Shown here in pieces: positions 40,402 to 48,739 of a stretch of 64,000 bases of DNA. Below the pieces are notes generated by a model. That model had not been told where the DNA came from. It ran no database searches and worked only from the letters and a program-made list of their open reading frames with translations. This DNA is from Clostridiales bacterium (lineage in GTDB: Bacteria > Bacillota > Clostridia > Oscillospirales > Acutalibacteraceae). Every line of letters starts with the position of its first letter. Positions within the stretch are counted from its first letter, which is position 1. The position numbers and the translations under genes were made by a program. The DNA lies in contig JAGZMM010000002.1 in assembly GCA_018364155.1 (NCBI GenBank), forward strand, positions 124,001 through 188,000, in the 5' to 3' direction.

Positions 40402-43400
40402 TTATTCGTAAAGCTTCGAGAGCTTGAGCAGGTGCTCGTAACGATCGGCTGCGACCTTCTCGGCTTCGCCGAACAGCTTCTCCGCGCGCTCCGGGAAGGA
40501 ACGGGTCAGAGAGTTGTAACGGACTTCGCCCATGATGAAGTCACGATAGCTGGCGGTGGGAGCCTTGCTGTCGAGGGTGAAGGGGTTCTTGCCCTCGTCC
40601 GCGAGACGCGGGTCAAAGCGGAAGAGGTTCCAGTAACCAGCGGCCACTGCCTTCTTCTCTTCGGCCTGGCTGATGCCCATGCCGCCCTTAATGCCGTGGT
40701 TGATACACGGAGCGTAGGCGATGATGATGGACGGGCCGTGATAGCTCTCGGCCTCGTTGAAGGCCTTGATGCACTGGTTGTAATCGGCGCCCATGGCCAC
40801 ATGTGCCACATAAACGTAGCCGTAGCTCATGGCAATACCGGCCAGATCCTTCTTCTTGATCGCCTTACCGGCTGCCGCAAACTGAGCAACCGAGCCGATC
40901 GGGGTGGACTTGGAAGCCTGTCCGCCGGTGTTGGAGTAGACCTCGGTATCGAAGACCAGGATGTTCACATCTTCGCCGGAAGCGATGACATGATCCAGGC
41001 CGCCGAAGCCGATGTCGTACGCCCAGCCGTCGCCACCGAAGATCCAGGTGGACTTCTTCGCCAGGTAGTCGGCGTCCGCCAGAACCTTGGCGGTCAGCTG
41101 GCCGACCTCGCCGTCGTCCTTGACTTGAGCCAGAGCCGCGCGCAACTTATCAGCCGCCGGGCCGTTTAACGCAGTGTCGGCATAGGTGTCCAGCCATTCC
41201 TTGGCCGCCGCCTGCACGTCGCCGAAGGAGATCTCCGCGATGCGGGTCACATACTGGGCCAGACGGTTGCGGATGGCACCCTGGGCCACTGCCATGCCGT
41301 AGCCGAACTCAGCGTTGTCTTCAAACAGAGAGTTCTGCCATGCAGGACCAAAGCCCTTGTAGTTGGTGGTGTACGGGGTGGACGGATAGGAACCGCCCCA
41401 GATGGAAGAACAGCCGGTGGCGTTGGCGATGTACATCTTGTCGCCGTAGAGCTGGGTAGCGAGCTTCGCGTACGGAGTCTCGCCGCAGCCCGCGCAGGCG
41501 CCGGAGAATTCCAGCAGCGGCTGCTTGAACTGGCTGCCCTTGACGGTGTTGGGCTTGAACTTCTCGAAGACCTCGGCTTTCGGAGCCAGCTCTCTGCCGT
41601 AATCAAAGGACTTCTGGCCTTCACGCTGGGTGTCGATGGGCTGCATGGTCAGAGCCTTTTCGCCCTTGCGGCCCGGGCAGACGGATGCGCAGGAGCCGCA
41701 GCCGGTGCAGTCGAGCGTAGAGACGGTCATGGCGAACTTCATGCCCGGCATACCGGTCATGTCCACCATCTTGGATTTGAGAAGCTCCGGAGCGTTGGCC
41801 GCCTCTTCCTCGTTCATCACGACCGGGCGGATGACCGCATGGGGGCACACATAGGAGCAGAAATTACACTGGATGCAGTTCGCCGGATTCCATTCCGGAA
41901 CATCCACCGCAATGCCGCGCTTTTCGTAAGCCGCGGAGCCCTGCGGGATTTCGCCGTTGACTTCGTCGGAGAAGGCGGAAACCGGCAGCTTGTCACCCTG
42001 CTGCTTGTTGACCGGATGGAGAATGGTGTCGACAAACTTGGAAAGCTTCGGGTTGCTGGAGGTGGTAGCGCTCGCTTCCACCGCAGCGTCCTCGGCCTTA
42101 GCCCATTCTGCGGGAACCTTGACCTTCTTTGCGCCGTCAATGCCGCGCTCGATGGCCGCATGGTTGAGTGCAACCACCTTCTCGCCCTTCTTGCCGTAGG
42201 ATCTGGTGGCCGCGTCCTTCATCAGAGTGACGGCCGTGTCCGCCGGAATGATCTTGGCGAGCTTAAAGAAGGCTGCCTGCAGGATGGTGTTGATGCGGCC
42301 GCCCAGGCCAAGCTCCTTGGCGATGTGGGTCGCGTCGATGGTGTAGAACTTGATGTCGTTCTTGGCAATGTAACGCTTCATCTTGGCCGGCAGGCGCTCG
42401 GAAAGCTCCTCGCCCTCCCAGTCGCAGTTGAGCAGGAAGGTTCCGCCGGGCTTGAGGTCCTCGACCATGTCGTACTTGTCCACATAGGACGGGTTGTGGC
42501 AAGCCACAAAGTCCGCCTTGCTGATGTAGTAGGTAGACTTGATCTTCTTCTTGCCGAAACGCAGATGGCTGATGGTGACGCCGCCCGACTTCTTGGAGTC
42601 ATAGGCGAAGTAGCCCTGCGCATACATATCGGTATTGTCGCCGATAATCTTGATGGAGTTCTTGTTGGCGCCGACGGTGCCGTCAGAGCCCAAGCCCCAG
42701 AACTTGCAAGAATGGGTACCGCGGGGCGTAGTGTCCGGGTTCTCCTTGATCTTCAGAGAGAGCTTGGTCACATCGTCCTCAATGCCGATGGTGAAGCGCT
42801 TCTTCGGACGGGCGGCCTCCAGGTTGCGGTAAACGGCGATGATCTGGGCCGGAGTGGTGTCCTTGGAACCCAGGCCGTAACGGCCGGTGAGGATGGTGCA
42901 GTCGGCAAACTCAGTGCCGCGCACCGCGGCGCACACGTCCAGATACAGCGGCTCGCCGATGGAGCCCGGCTCCTTAGTGCGGTCGAGCACGGCGATCTTC
43001 TTGACGCTGGAGGGCAGCGCGGAGATCAGGTGCTTGGCGGAGAACGGACGGTACAGGCGGACCTTTACCAGGCCGACCTTGTCGCCGTTGGCATTTAAGT
43101 AATCCACGGTCTCCTCAATGGTGTCGCACACGGAACCCATGGCGATGATGACGCGCTCGGCGTCGCGGGGACCATAGTAGTTGAAGGGCTTATATTTGGT
43201 GCCGATCTTGGCATTTACCTTGTTCATGTACTCCTCAACCACATCTACGATCTTGTCGTAGTAGGGGTTGCAGGCCTCGCGGGCCTGGAAGAACACGTCC
43301 GGGTTCTGCGCAGAGCCGCGCAGCGCCGGATGCTCCGGGTTGAGAGAGCCGCGGCGGAATTCGTCAACCGCATCCCAGTCGAGCATCTCCGCTAAGTCCT

Positions 43401-43965
43401 CATAGTCCCAAGCTTCGATCTTCTGAATCTCGTGAGAGGTGCGGAAGCCGTCGAAGAAGTGCAAAAACGGAACGCGGCCTTTGATGGCGGCCAGATGAGC
43501 GACAGCGCCCAGGTCCATAACCTCCTGCACGCTGGAAGAACATAGCATGGCATAACCGGTCTGGCGGCAGGCGTACACGTCGGAATGGTCGCCGAAGATG
43601 GAAAGGGCGTGAGAAGCAAGGGCACGCGCGGAAACGTGGATGACAGAGGGAAGCAGCTCGCCAGCCATCTTATACATGTTCGGGATCATCAGGAGAAGAC
43701 CCTGCGAAGCGGTATAGGTGGTGGTCAGAGCGCCCGCGGCGAGAGAGCCGTGCACCGCACCGGCAGCGCCGGCCTCGGACTGCATTTCCACGACCTTGAC
43801 CTCCTGGCCAAAGACGTTCTTGCGTCCGCCAGCGGCCCACTTATCGGTCTCTTCCGCCATAACGGATGACGGCGTGATCGGATAAATGGCGGCTACGTCG
43901 GTAAACGCATAGGATACATGCGCGGCGGCATTGTTGCCGTCCATGGTTTTCATTTTTCTTGCCAT
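40402..43965 (-). CDS. nifJ: Pyruvate:ferredoxin (flavodoxin) oxidoreductase, single-chain
   Basis: 1187 residues, the usual length of the single-subunit enzyme. In order: domain I with TDVAAIYPITPSSVMAE (pyruvate/TPP contacts), the gamma and swivel regions, two [4Fe-4S] motifs CIQCNFCSYVCPHAVIRP and CTGCGSCASVCPGRKG, then the proximal-cluster CAGCGETPY and the TPP motif GDGWAYDIGFGGLDHV...NTGGQASKSTP. It oxidises pyruvate to acetyl-CoA, CO2 and reduced ferredoxin, the core of anaerobic fermentation. Monocistronic with its own promoter and terminator; probably highly expressed. Confidence 0.98.
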   Translation of the reverse strand: MARKMKTMDGNNAAAHVSYAFTDVAAIYPITPSSVMAEETDKWAAGGRKNVFGQEVKVVEMQSEAGAAGAVHGSLAAGALTTTYTASQGLLLMIPNMYKMAGELLPSVIHVSARALASHALSIFGDHSDVYACRQTGYAMLCSSSVQEVMDLGAVAHLAAIKGRVPFLHFFDGFRTSHEIQKIEAWDYEDLAEMLDWDAVDEFRRGSLNPEHPALRGSAQNPDVFFQAREACNPYYDKIVDVVEEYMNKVNAKIGTKYKPFNYYGPRDAERVIIAMGSVCDTIEETVDYLNANGDKVGLVKVRLYRPFSAKHLISALPSSVKKIAVLDRTKEPGSIGEPLYLDVCAAVRGTEFADCTILTGRYGLGSKDTTPAQIIAVYRNLEAARPKKRFTIGIEDDVTKLSLKIKENPDTTPRGTHSCKFWGLGSDGTVGANKNSIKIIGDNTDMYAQGYFAYDSKKSGGVTISHLRFGKKKIKSTYYISKADFVACHNPSYVDKYDMVEDLKPGGTFLLNCDWEGEELSERLPAKMKRYIAKNDIKFYTIDATHIAKELGLGGRINTILQAAFFKLAKIIPADTAVTLMKDAATRSYGKKGEKVVALNHAAIERGIDGAKKVKVPAEWAKAEDAAVEASATTSSNPKLSKFVDTILHPVNKQQGDKLPVSAFSDEVNGEIPQGSAAYEKRGIAVDVPEWNPANCIQCNFCSYVCPHAVIRPVVMNEEEAANAPELLKSKMVDMTGMPGMKFAMTVSTLDCTGCGSCASVCPGRKGEKALTMQPIDTQREGQKSFDYGRELAPKAEVFEKFKPNTVKGSQFKQPLLEFSGACAGCGETPYAKLATQLYGDKMYIANATGCSSIWGGSYPSTPYTTNYKGFGPAWQNSLFEDNAEFGYGMAVAQGAIRNRLAQYVTRIAEISFGDVQAAAKEWLDTYADTALNGPAADKLRAALAQVKDDGEVGQLTAKVLADADYLAKKSTWIFGGDGWAYDIGFGGLDHVIASGEDVNILVFDTEVYSNTGGQASKSTPIGSVAQFAAAGKAIKKKDLAGIAMSYGYVYVAHVAMGADYNQCIKAFNEAESYHGPSIIIAYAPCINHGIKGGMGISQAEEKKAVAAGYWNLFRFDPRLADEGKNPFTLDSKAPTASYRDFIMGEVRYNSLTRSFPERAEKLFGEAEKVAADRYEHLLKLSKLYE

Positions 43966-44303
43966 TTTTATTTTTTTCCTCCCTTTTCAAGGTCTTTTCA
44001 AAACCTTTGTCGGCGATTTCGATTACGCGAAGCTGTCCTTATGCCGCTGTTCCGCGACCGGGCAAAACGGCAAATTCGGTAATCGGAAGGGGCGGAAAAA
44101 GACGAAATATGTCCTTTTCCTCGACCTTAAAAAGTGTAGCATTTTTACAGATACCTGTAAAGCCTAAATATCGTTAAATTTATGAATTTTCAGGGGTTCT
44201 TTTTTTAACAATGTAACGGAACGAAAAAACAAGCAAAAAGAATCTGGTTTTCGAAAACACCGCCGTCTTCGATAAACCGGCTGAATACGCGGTTTTGCGC
44301 CTC
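43966..44303. other. Long AT-rich control region between nifJ and CNNM gene
   Basis: Divergent promoters: minus strand for nifJ at 44133-44161, plus strand for the CNNM gene at 44304-44332. The nifJ leader is about 165 nt. No gene was found in it. Confidence 0.5.
44133..44161 (-). promoter_or_regulatory. nifJ promoter with overlapping dyad
   Basis: Minus strand: TTTACA at 44156-44161, 17-nt spacer, TACACT at 44133-44138 (TGC before it). A perfect dyad TTTACAG / CTGTAAA (44144-44161) covers the -35 and spacer, a likely operator. It does not resemble the Rex consensus. Confidence 0.55.
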
Positions 44304-44332
44304 TTGACAGGGGCGTGTGGTTCCATTATTAT
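44304..44332 (+). promoter_or_regulatory. Promoter of CNNM/CorC gene
   Basis: TTGACA at 44304-44309, 17-nt spacer, TATTAT at 44327-44332. Near consensus. Confidence 0.75.
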
Positions 44333-44445
44333 GATAGGGAAACGCTGCGCAGGAACCGTTGCCTTTTTCGCCGGTTTTGGCGGGTAAGGCAGGGCCGCAA
44401 AGCGAATAAAACAGAAAACGGACCAATTTGGAAAGGGGACTTATC

Positions 44446-45882
44446 ATGGATCCTGACGGCAGTCGAATACTGCTCACCGCTTCCGTCGCCTCCGCGCAAA
44501 CGGGCGACTGGGGAAGCACACTGCTCCAGCTGCTTATTCTGGTGCTTTTGATCTTCTTTAACGCCTTTTTTGCGGCGTCGGAGATCGCCATCATCACCCT
44601 CAACGACAACAAGCTCAAGAAGGATGCAGAGGAGGGCAACAAAAAGGCGGGCATCCTCATGCGGATGACTTCCAACCCCTCCAACTTTCTTGCCACCATC
44701 CAGGTAGGCGTGACCCTCTCTGGGTTTCTGGCCTCCGCCGTGGCGGCCACCTCCTTTGCCGAGAAGATCACTGCGGCGCTCGACGGCGTTGTGCCGATCC
44801 CGGCCAGCGTCATCTCCGGCATCGCCACCGTGGTCATTACCTTGCTGCTGTCCTTCCTGACGCTGGTGTTCGGCGAGCTGGTCCCGAAGCGCATCGCCAT
44901 GCAGCGGGCGGAGGGCATCTCCTACAAGGTGGCGGGTATCCTGCGGGGCATTGCGGTGGTGACCAAGCCTTTTATCTGGCTTTTGTCCAAGACCACCAAC
45001 GGCGTGCTCCGGCTGCTGGGCTTTAACCCCAATGCTGAGGACGAGAGCGTGACCGAGGAGGAAATCCTCATGATGGTGGACGAGGGCGAGGAACGGGGCG
45101 TCATCGAGGAAGCCACCAGTGAAATGATTTCCAACGTCTTTGAGTTTGACGACATTACCGCCGGCGAGATCATGACCCACCGCACCGAGATTTCGGCGGT
45201 GGACGAGGAGGACTCCATCGGAGATGTGCTCCAGATCGCCATAGAGGAAGGATATTCCCGCATCCCGGTCTACCGGGAGGGGCTGGATAACATCGTGGGC
45301 GTGTGCTACGTCAAGGACCTGCTTAAGTATGTAGGCAAGAACCTGCCGGAAAAGCTGCCGCTGACCTCGGTGATGCGCCAGACCCTCTACATCCCGGAAG
45401 CGAAAAAGTGCGGGGAGCTTTTGCAGGATTTGCAGCGGTGCAAGGTGCAGATGGCCGTGGTGGTGGACGAATATGGCGGCACGGCGGGCATCGTGACCAT
45501 GGAGGACCTGCTCGAATCCATTGTGGGCAACATTCAGGACGAATTCGACAACGAGGAAGAGGATGTAGTTAAACTGTCCGACACCACCTTCACCGTGGAC
45601 GGTACCACCGACATTGACGAGCTGTCCGAGCAGCTTGATGTGGAGTTGCCCGAAGGGGATTACGACACGGTGGGCGGCATGCTGCTCGAAAGCCTCGGCC
45701 ATATCCCCAAGGAGAACGAGCATCCGGTGGTGCAGATTGCCGGGTATTCCTTTACGGTGGAGCAAATCGAGGAACGGCGCATTGCCAAGGTCCGGGTAGA
45801 GAAGCTGCCCGAGCCCAAGGCAGAGGAACCGCCGCCCCAAGAGGAGAAGCAGGACCGCAAGGGACGAAAAACCGAAGAGTAA
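44446..45882 (+). CDS. CNNM/HlyC/CorC-family membrane protein (DUF21 + CBS pair + CorC domain)
   Basis: 478 residues. Residues 1-190 hold four hydrophobic helices of the DUF21/CNNM domain (LLILVLLIFFNAFFAASEIAI...), residues 210-330 two CBS domains (GEIMTHRTEISAVDEEDSI, MAVVVDEYGGTAGIVTMEDLLE), and the last 90 residues the CorC/HlyC transporter-associated domain (FTVDGTTDIDELSEQLDVELPEGDYDTVGG). Members export Mg2+ or Co2+ in an ATP-sensitive way. The ATG at 44446 has GAAAGGGG at 44431-44438. Confidence 0.93.
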   Translation: MDPDGSRILLTASVASAQTGDWGSTLLQLLILVLLIFFNAFFAASEIAIITLNDNKLKKDAEEGNKKAGILMRMTSNPSNFLATIQVGVTLSGFLASAVAATSFAEKITAALDGVVPIPASVISGIATVVITLLLSFLTLVFGELVPKRIAMQRAEGISYKVAGILRGIAVVTKPFIWLLSKTTNGVLRLLGFNPNAEDESVTEEEILMMVDEGEERGVIEEATSEMISNVFEFDDITAGEIMTHRTEISAVDEEDSIGDVLQIAIEEGYSRIPVYREGLDNIVGVCYVKDLLKYVGKNLPEKLPLTSVMRQTLYIPEAKKCGELLQDLQRCKVQMAVVVDEYGGTAGIVTMEDLLESIVGNIQDEFDNEEEDVVKLSDTTFTVDGTTDIDELSEQLDVELPEGDYDTVGGMLLESLGHIPKENEHPVVQIAGYSFTVEQIEERRIAKVRVEKLPEPKAEEPPPQEEKQDRKGRKTEE

Positions 45883-45886
45883 ATAG

Positions 45887-45922
45887 AAAGAGCCGCGAAG
45901 CATCTGCTTTGCGGCTCTTTGT
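45887..45922 (+). terminator. Terminator of CNNM/CorC gene
   Basis: Stem AAAGAGCCGCGAAGCA / TGCTTTGCGGCTCTTT, loop TC, T-rich end. Confidence 0.9.
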
Positions 45923-45952
45923 TTCGTTTGAAGGCCGGCAAGAAAAGGAGAT

Positions 45953-46165
45953 TTAAATTTTCTTGCCGGTCTCTTTATCCGTAAATACAACGTCATACTC
46001 GTAATTTAAGACCTCGGCTATTTTTTTTAGGTCTTTTTCGGTAAAATTATCGCGCCTCATTTTATCGCTCATCGTTGACAAGTGCTTGTCTAATAATTTT
46101 GATAAATCGGTGAGCGTCATATCCCGTTCAACCAAGAGGATTTTTATTTTCTTAGCCGCAGACAA
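45953..46165 (-). CDS. Small HTH (XRE-like) protein
   Basis: 70 residues. Helix-turn-helix pattern RDMTLTDLSKLLDKHLSTMSDKMRRDNFTEKDLKKIAEVLNY, with an acidic C-terminus. Base composition is much more AT-rich than the genome around it. It is divergent from the XRE gene at 46388 across an operator-rich AT island, as in a phage-type or plasmid-type switch. Confidence 0.75.
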   Translation of the reverse strand: MSAAKKIKILLVERDMTLTDLSKLLDKHLSTMSDKMRRDNFTEKDLKKIAEVLNYEYDVVFTDKETGKKI

Positions 46166-46387
46166 AAAACCACCTCATTTCCATGTCATTATACGTTTTT
46201 TTTCGAAGGCAATCAAATAAAAAGCGTATAATATTTGAGAAAAAGCGAATTTGTCTATTGGCATTATACGTTGATAAACGTATAATGTTTGAACAAACAA
46301 ATATTTTTTTTGGATATTTACGTATAAACAAAAAAAGATGTGAATTTTTTGTGAATAATAGTAAAGGAAGTTGAGGTGTGAAAGCAA
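46166..46387. promoter_or_regulatory. Operator island between divergent HTH genes
   Basis: 222 bp, very AT-rich. Repeated boxes of type CGTATAAT or its complement: 46187-46197, 46225-46238, 46262-46287, 46319-46327. The strongest is a perfect palindrome at 46262-46287 with 11-base arms (CATTATACGTT / AACGTATAATG) and a GATA centre. Two boxes are followed by the same TTTGA. The boxes contain TATAAT, so they overlap potential -10 elements. Confidence 0.7.
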
Positions 46388-46600
46388 ATGACATTTCGAT
46401 TACTTCAAGCAAGGAAAGAGGCGGGATTCAGCCAAGAAGAGGTGGCAAAGGCCATCGGCGTAACGTTGCAGACCTACCGGCGCTATGAGGAAAAAGGGGC
46501 TGATTCCATGCGGCTGCCTGTACTCGTGAAGCTTGTGGATTTGTATGGGTGCACGGTGGATTGGATGACCGGACGCACCGAGAAACGAGAGCTTCGATGA
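46388..46600 (+). CDS. Small XRE-family transcriptional regulator
   Basis: 70 residues, one helix-turn-helix: LLQARKEAGFSQEEVAKAIGVTLQTYRRYEEKGADSMRLPVLVKLVDLYGCTVDWMTGR. Same architecture as the proteins at 39962 and 46960. The ATG at 46388 has a weak GAGGTG-type site. It faces the operator island and the divergent HTH gene, the likely pair it works with. Confidence 0.85.
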   Translation: MTFRLLQARKEAGFSQEEVAKAIGVTLQTYRRYEEKGADSMRLPVLVKLVDLYGCTVDWMTGRTEKRELR

Positions 46601-46609
46601 CTCCAAGGC

Positions 46610-46711
46610 TGCCCCTTTCTTTTGCTCCGCCAAAAGAAATAGGCGAAAGAAAAGGCAGTTCAAGGGGGAAAAAGACGCTAGAAAAGGGGACACATGTTTT
46701 TCCCCCTTGAA
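46610..46711. repeat. Dispersed palindromic element, full copy
   Basis: Two nested or adjacent hairpins: TTTCTTTTG / CAAAAGAAA (46616-46639, within an outer CTGCC / GGCAG), then a perfect 15-base inverted repeat, TTCAAGGGGGAAAAA at 46659-46673 with its complement at 46697-46711. A partial copy of the first hairpin occurs at 40234-40264. Confidence 0.55.
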
Positions 46712-46803
46712 AATCCCCCTCGCATCGGAGGAGGGCAAGGGCAAGAAAACAAGATTTGGTGACATACAGTCACAGAATCCAGGCAAACCTGCACTATCCA
46801 TAG

Positions 46804-46850
46804 AAAAGCCGGGAGCGCAGGCATTGTGCCTTACGCTCCCGGCTTTCTTT
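46804..46850 (+). terminator. Terminator-like hairpin
   Basis: Stem AAGCCGGGAGCG / CGCTCCCGGCTT, 20-nt loop, then TCTTTT. It probably ends the transcript of the XRE gene at 46388 before the next XRE gene. Confidence 0.75.
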
Positions 46851-46959
46851 TGGCTTTTCGCACCGGATTTGGTACCGGATCCGGTTATAGGCTCCGCCGG
46901 GAAAATACAGTATCCTGCTTTCGGAAGGCTTCCAAAACATCCTGAAAGGAGAGATCCCT

Positions 46960-47178
46960 TTGCACGAAAGAATCCGGCAGCTTCGGGAAGAAAAAGGCTT
47001 TAGCCAAAGCCAGGTGGCCGGGCGAATTTTGATAGGAGTTCGCACCTATGTGCGCTACGAATCCGGAGAAGGAAAAATCCCCTTGCGGGTGGTGGTGCGC
47101 TTAGCGGAGCTTTATGGCGTGAGCGTGGATTACCTGGCGGGATTGACGCAGGAACGTCAGCCGCATCCAAGAAAATAA
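46960..47178 (+). CDS. Small XRE-family transcriptional regulator
   Basis: 72 residues with TTG start at 46960 and AAAGGAG at 46946-46952, correctly spaced. Helix-turn-helix: IRQLREEKGFSQSQVAGRILIGVRTYVRYESGEGKIPLRVVVRLAELYGVSVDYLAGLT. Third of a group of similar mini-regulators within 7 kb. Its target is unknown; the next gene, bgl, is convergent. Confidence 0.82.
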   Translation: MHERIRQLREEKGFSQSQVAGRILIGVRTYVRYESGEGKIPLRVVVRLAELYGVSVDYLAGLTQERQPHPRK

Positions 47179-47197
47179 AAACATATAGTAGTATCCG

Positions 47198-48538
47198 CTA
47201 CAGAATCTCCCCATTGGATTCGATGATCTTCCGGTAATACGCCCCGGAGTCCTTTAAAATCCGTTCCTGGGTGTCGAAATTCACATACGCAAGGCCGAAC
47301 CGTTTGCCGTAGCCCTGGGCCCATTCAAAATTGTCCATCAGCGCCCAGTGGAAATACCCCAGCACCGCAACCCCTTCGTCCGCCGCTTGGCGCAGAGCCT
47401 TTAGATAGGAGGAAAGCTGCTCGATGCGGTAGGCGTCATGGACCTTCCCGTCCGCGCTGACAAGGTCACTGCCGGAGTAGCCGTTTTCCGTCACCAGAAT
47501 GGGCAGGCCGTACCGCTCGTACATGAACTTGGCCGCGTAATAGAAGGCTCTGGGCTGTAAGGGCCAGTCGTAGGTGTTGCGAGGCGTATTGTCGGAAAAG
47601 ACCGGGTCGCCCTGGGTCCCGTCCGGCGCCACGGGGATGCCGGCGTAATGGTTCATGCCAAAGAAGTCCAGCGGCTGGGAGATGAGGGCCATGTCGTTTT
47701 GGCCGATGACCGGCATGTCGGGTCCTGCGGCCGCCACGGCCGAGGCGGGATACCGGCCCAGGTACACCGCCTCCGTCCACCAGGGAAAGGGGATGACGGT
47801 GGGCTCGTTGAGCTCAAAGCACTGCTTGCGGGCCAGTTCCACGTTCTCCGGGTCGTCGGTGATGGGGTACTTGAGCCAATTGGTGGCCGCAAAGCCGCAG
47901 GCTGCCCCCGGGCAGTTGGCCCGGACGGCCTGCACCGCCTTGCCGTGGCCCAACAGGGCGTTGTGTGCCATTTGCAGATAGTCCCGCCGATGGACCCGGT
48001 AAAACGGGGCTAGATCTCCCGATTCAAACGCACCCACAAAGCATTCCGGCTCGTTGATGGTGATAAAATGCTTAACTCGGTCGCCATAGCGGCGGGTGAT
48101 ACGGTCGGCATAAGCGGCGAACCAGTCGGACGAGTCCGGGTTCATCCATCCGCCCCGCTGGTAGAGGGCGTAAGGATAGTCCCAGTGGAACAGGGTCAGG
48201 TAAGGTTCGATCCCCGCCTCCAGGAGGGCGTCCAGCAGCCGATCGTAAAAGTCCAGGCCCTTTTGGTTGACTTCCCCCGTCCCCTGGGGGATGACCCGAG
48301 GCCAGGAGATGGAATAGCGGTAAGCATTGAGCCCCATGCGCTTCATCAGTGCCACGTCTTCTTGAAAACGGTGGTAGTGGTCGCAGGCGATATCGGCGTT
48401 CTGGCCCCGATAGACAGCGCCGGGATAACGGGCATATACGTCCCAGAGAGACGGGGCCTTTCCGTCCTCATAGGCGGCCCCTTCGATCTGGATAGCGGCG
48501 CTGGCCGCGCCCCAGACAAAATCCTTGCAAAAACCCAT
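47198..48538 (-). CDS. Beta-glucosidase, glycoside hydrolase family 1
   Basis: 446 residues, full-length GH1 barrel. N-terminus FCKDFVWGAASAAIQIEGAAYEDGK, acid/base Glu in FITINEPECF, nucleophile Glu in ILVTENGYSG, and the aglycone-site LGYFHWALMDNFEWAQGYGKRFGL. No signal peptide and no PTS genes nearby, so it likely cleaves imported, unphosphorylated beta-glucosides; the 6-phospho type usually shows a Ser/Lys/Tyr phosphate pocket, not seen here with confidence. Own promoter on the minus strand at 48612. Confidence 0.95.
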   Translation of the reverse strand: MGFCKDFVWGAASAAIQIEGAAYEDGKAPSLWDVYARYPGAVYRGQNADIACDHYHRFQEDVALMKRMGLNAYRYSISWPRVIPQGTGEVNQKGLDFYDRLLDALLEAGIEPYLTLFHWDYPYALYQRGGWMNPDSSDWFAAYADRITRRYGDRVKHFITINEPECFVGAFESGDLAPFYRVHRRDYLQMAHNALLGHGKAVQAVRANCPGAACGFAATNWLKYPITDDPENVELARKQCFELNEPTVIPFPWWTEAVYLGRYPASAVAAAGPDMPVIGQNDMALISQPLDFFGMNHYAGIPVAPDGTQGDPVFSDNTPRNTYDWPLQPRAFYYAAKFMYERYGLPILVTENGYSGSDLVSADGKVHDAYRIEQLSSYLKALRQAADEGVAVLGYFHWALMDNFEWAQGYGKRFGLAYVNFDTQERILKDSGAYYRKIIESNGEIL

Positions 48539-48611
48539 AGCAATACGCTCCTTTTACCCTGCCGGAATCGGCAGGCTTCGGTATAAAAGTAGGGAGTTAT
48601 GGTATGTGTTT

Positions 48612-48640
48612 AGTATAAGCGCACCAAGATGCAGTTGCAA
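48612..48640 (-). promoter_or_regulatory. Promoter of GH1 gene
   Basis: Minus strand: TTGCAA at 48635-48640, 17-nt spacer, TATACT at 48612-48617. It lies between the GH1 gene and the amidase terminator. Confidence 0.65.
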
Positions 48641-48663
48641 GGGGAAAGCGGGGAAAAACGAGG

Positions 48664-48702
48664 AAGACGGCGCGCAGAACCTATGCTTTGCGCGCCGCCT
48701 TC
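48664..48702 (-). terminator. Terminator of phage-tail-like module
   Basis: Stem AAGGCGGCGCGCA / TGCGCGCCGTCTT around a 12-nt loop on the minus strand, followed by CCTCGTTTTTCC. It follows the amidase gene. Confidence 0.8.
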
Positions 48703-48739
48703 GATAGGAGAGAAGAGGAGAAATGCGAGATCGGAATGC

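Larger units (their letters stand above)
46601..46959. other. Intergenic region rich in hairpins, about 360 bp
   Basis: Contains the palindromic element 46610-46711 and a terminator-like hairpin at 46804-46850. No gene is supported; the open frame across it has no start signal or family similarity. Confidence 0.5.
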
